Position numbers and translations under genes: made by a program. Of a stretch of DNA of 64,000 bases, positions 61,316-64,000 are shown piece by piece (positions within the stretch are counted from its first letter, which is position 1; every line of letters begins with the position of its first letter). The stretch is from Mugil cephalus (taxonomy: Eukaryota; Chordata; Actinopteri; Mugiliformes; Mugilidae). Under the pieces are notes generated by a model. That model was not told the origin of the DNA, ran no database searches, and worked only from the letters and a program-made list of their open reading frames with translations. The stretch covers positions 1,171,816-1,235,815 of the forward strand of contig NC_061785.1 of NCBI RefSeq assembly GCF_022458985.1. Reading direction: 5' to 3'.

Positions 61316-62040
61316 CGACGTCCTCCCGTCCAAACACCGCTTCCTTTTATTTTACGTTGACTGTGCCTGTCGGCGTGAACCGACGTTTCCTCCGTCACAT
61401 CTGATCTGCGCTCGTTTTCCTGTGGAAAAGACGCAGACGACCGTTCTCAGTGTGTTTCTGTCACTAGTTGATATTTTTATAAATCGGTGTCTTTTCTTTT
61501 AATGGATCCTCTGTTTTATTCACCTGTGAGCAGAAACGTTCTCACCAACTCCTCCGTCTGTGCTGTTGATAAAATAAATCCATTTCTATTTAAAGAGGAT
61601 ATTGGTCTAGTATAAAATCTATGGATCAGATTAACGTTTCATCTTTGTGTTTTTGTGTCTTCATCATGAATCAGAAAACGCCAGAAACACAACGAAGGAA
61701 ATTAATTCTGATGAGACTGTAGCTCAGTAAAACTGTGGGTTTTATTTCAAGCTAAAACCAGAAAGCTTTAAAAAAAAAAAAAGTGTTCTTTTAAAGCTGA
61801 ACGCACCACGTTTGAGTTTGTGTTGAGAAAATTCAGAACAGGAAATCTGAACCAAATAACTGCTCATGTGAAAAGTTTTGCACCGATTCACTGGAATTAA
61901 TTTAAATCAACTGCTGTAAAGTTTATTTATTTCAGTTAATAGATTTATTTTTATGAAGGATTGTTTTTGTGATTATTCTGTTTTTGTATGTTTGTTTTAT
62001 TCTGTTGTTTCAAGCTGCTGTATCATAATAAAGATGTGAC
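61316..62040 (+). other. SUN1 3' UTR
   Basis: No further coding sequence. An AATAAA occurs at 61573-61578 and a better-placed one at 62027-62032, so short and long 3' UTR forms are possible. Confidence 0.6.
62027..62032 (+). terminator. SUN1 distal poly(A) signal
   Basis: AATAAA followed by TGTGACGTTTGATTTTT, a GT/T-rich downstream element. A proximal AATAAA lies at 61573. Confidence 0.5.
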
Positions 62041-63059
62041 GTTTGATTTTTAAAGTTGTTCGAGTTGACGTCATCACATTCGAAAACTGTGCAAGTTATA
62101 GAATCCAGAAGAAGATGGAGATTCCTCCATGTTGTTCACACATGAAACTACAGGCTACATGCTACATATCAATGCTAAGCTAACTGTCACCAAGGCTACA
62201 TATCAATACTAAACTAACTGCAGAACTTTAATCTGATTCTAATTTCATTAACTGAGATTTTAAAACATTAATCATGAACAGAGGAATTAGCTTCAGTATC
62301 AACATGAAGATCAGTGGTGGAGCCTCTAGTGGACGACAGAGGAACAGGTTGGACTGAGTGACGTCATCCTCTGTGGATTAAAACATGATGGCGGAGGAGG
62401 AGGGGGTGGATTACACTGAAAAGTGAATTAAATGAGCTCTTACATAAGGAGATTAGCACCGGCTCAAACTCACACGACTAATCCTGCACTTGTGAGGACG
62501 GAGTTTGATGTGAGAGGACGTCTCTAGAGGAGGACGCTGTTCACTTCAAATATAACAACACTATAACAACATCATCAGCTGGACCAGACTCAGCTGATGT
62601 CTCTTCAGCTTTTAGTTTCAAAACCTGGACCTGAGGCCACTCATCACCATCTGGATTTATTTATGATCCAGAAAACTAAACTACTCCAGCCTCCAGCCAA
62701 TCAGAGACATTTAAACTAATCACATGACTACTGCTACTCTTCTGTCCATCTTCACATTAAAGCCCAGAAACAAACGATCTGATTGGTCCAGCAGATCTTT
62801 GATGACGCAGAATCACAAAAACTCTCCTCCAGAAACAACATGTGAACAGGGTCTTCACGACCATAAATATATGTGTAAATCCGCCTCTATGCAGATGATG
62901 CTGTTATTTATTGTTGGCGGTCAGTTATTTAACTGCAGTGTGGTGTTGATAGTTGTTTGTCTTTATGTGACAGACTCCAGAACAACTTTATGCCGTTGCG
63001 TTATATGTTTTATTAAACTTCTATTCATGCATTTTATTAGTGTTTCATCTTATCTTCCG
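62041..63059. other. Intergenic DNA right of SUN1
   Basis: No supported gene. It includes a short left-end copy of the composite dispersed element (62103-62220). The frame at 62724-63332 runs into a dispersed repeat and shows no family. Confidence 0.5.
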
Positions 63060-63350
63060 TACCACTTAGTCCTCACTAGGGTCGCGAGTCTTTCCCAGCT
63101 GGCATCGGGCGAGAGGCGGGGTCCACCCTGGACTGGTCGCCATCCTATCGCAGGACTAACACTGAGACATACACCTAGGGTAAGTTTGGAGTCACCAATT
63201 AGCCTAACGAGCATGTCTTTGGAGGTGGGAGGAAGCCGGAGTACCTGGAGAGAACCCACGCGAACACAGGGGAGAACATGCAAACTCCACCCAGAAAAAC
63301 CCGCGTTGGGAGGCATCAGCACTAACCACTGAGCCACTGTGCCGCCCTTT
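63060..63350. mobile_element. Common teleost dispersed repeat fragment
   Basis: It contains the phrases GGAGTCACCAATTAGCCTAA, GAGAACATGCAAACTCCACC and CACTGAGCCACTGTGCCGCC, which I recognise as part of a very abundant fish interspersed repeat. A LINE origin is possible; the family name is not verified. Confidence 0.6.
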
Positions 63351-63676
63351 ATTACTGTTTCATTTATGGATTTTTGTTTTTTTTTTAAATCGTCTGTTAA
63401 TCTCTTCATTGTTGTTTTATCTCTTTCCGTTCTCATTGTCTTGTTTTTGAATTCTCTTATGTTCTTTTTAAACGTTCTTTCTTTTATTGTGAAGAACTTT
63501 GAGCTTGTATGAAATGAGCAGCACAAATAAACTTAATTATTATTATAATCGTTATTATTATTATTATTCTGTAGATCAGAATGACCTCACTACTGAACCT
63601 AATGAAGTGGACAGAGAAACAACAGCAGCTTTAACATTTAATCCTCTGAATGACTCTCTCTCCCTCGATCGTCCCA

Positions 63677-63684
63677 TGACGTCA
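63677..63684. promoter_or_regulatory. Palindromic CRE (TGACGTCA)
   Basis: A perfect cAMP-response element 121 bp upstream of a start codon, followed by a purine-rich GAGAGGGAGG stretch. This looks like the proximal promoter of the gene starting at the right edge. Confidence 0.5.
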
Positions 63685-63804
63685 GAGAGAGAGGGAGGGA
63701 GAGGGAGGGGGTGCGGTAGAGCGAGTATCAGTCAGACTGGAGCAGATCAGCTGTTTGTGTTTGTGTTTTGGTTTTTTCCCGTCGTCTCCTCGGTGGATCT
63801 GAAC

Positions 63805-63841
63805 ATGACGGAGTCTCAGAGTGTTCTGGGATCAGGCCCAG
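63805..63841 (+). CDS. First coding exon of an unidentified gene
   Basis: An ATG opens MTESQSVLGSGP and stops at a donor (CAG then GTCAGT). The upstream CRE and G-rich promoter-like DNA support a genuine first exon. Too little protein is visible to name the gene. Confidence 0.35.
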
Positions 63842-64000
63842 GTCAGTGCGCTTTGTTCTTTAATGAGCTCGGTTAGTTTGAGACAAGTGAGACGATAAAG
63901 AGCTGGATGGTTTTAAACGAGACTTTAAAAAACAAAAACTCGTTATTGTCAAAGTTACGTCAGGTTTCAACAGAATAATGTTCATTAATTAAATCTCATG

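Noticed and set aside
62724-63332. 202-residue plus-strand frame
   Set aside because: It overlaps a common dispersed repeat, lacks splice or family support, and its second half reads through the repeat.

Overview
The window is nuclear DNA from a teleost fish, probably a percomorph. The evidence is four intron-rich vertebrate genes that splice into full-length proteins, AT-rich spacers, a common teleost dispersed repeat near the right end, and an extreme load of micro- and minisatellites in the introns. Species and family names are inferred; no search was possible.

Layout, left to right. Positions 1-1310 look like the 3' end of an upstream plus-strand gene. P4HA1 (plus, 2713-14015) encodes the catalytic alpha subunit of collagen prolyl 4-hydroxylase. 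It keeps the two 71-nt mutually exclusive exons known from the mammalian gene, but exon 3 looks eroded and exon 4 carries an 8-nt frame shift. A mitochondrial-type arginase (minus, 18536-20991) is convergent with it. HEATR1 (minus, 22429-45092) is the large HEAT-repeat U3 snoRNP/UTP10 protein; its 44 coding exons sum to 6465 nt with no frame break (2154 aa). SUN1 (plus, 48659-61315) is the inner nuclear membrane LINC-complex protein and lies head to head with HEATR1 across a shared promoter region at about 45.6-46.5 kb. A CRE-containing promoter and the first coding exon of an unidentified plus-strand gene begin at the right edge (63677-63841).

The genes do not form a pathway. P4HA1 acts in the ER, arginase in mitochondria, HEATR1 in the nucleolus and SUN1 at the nuclear envelope. 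Only the HEATR1/SUN1 pair may share regulation, through their divergent promoter.

The most unusual feature is the repeat landscape. Almost every long intron has expanded its own private tandem array. At least two arrays have copied a complete splice junction (exon edge plus splice site) into the repeat unit, and a third has copied the start of its intron. Separately, a dispersed composite element with a 41-bp internal minisatellite, a repeat of about 430 bp present twice, and a hairpin-type (MITE-like) element occur in introns of different genes. Triplet expansions also enter coding sequence: poly-His in the arginase presequence, two poly-Ser runs in HEATR1, and poly-Ser plus a 9-bp repeat in SUN1.
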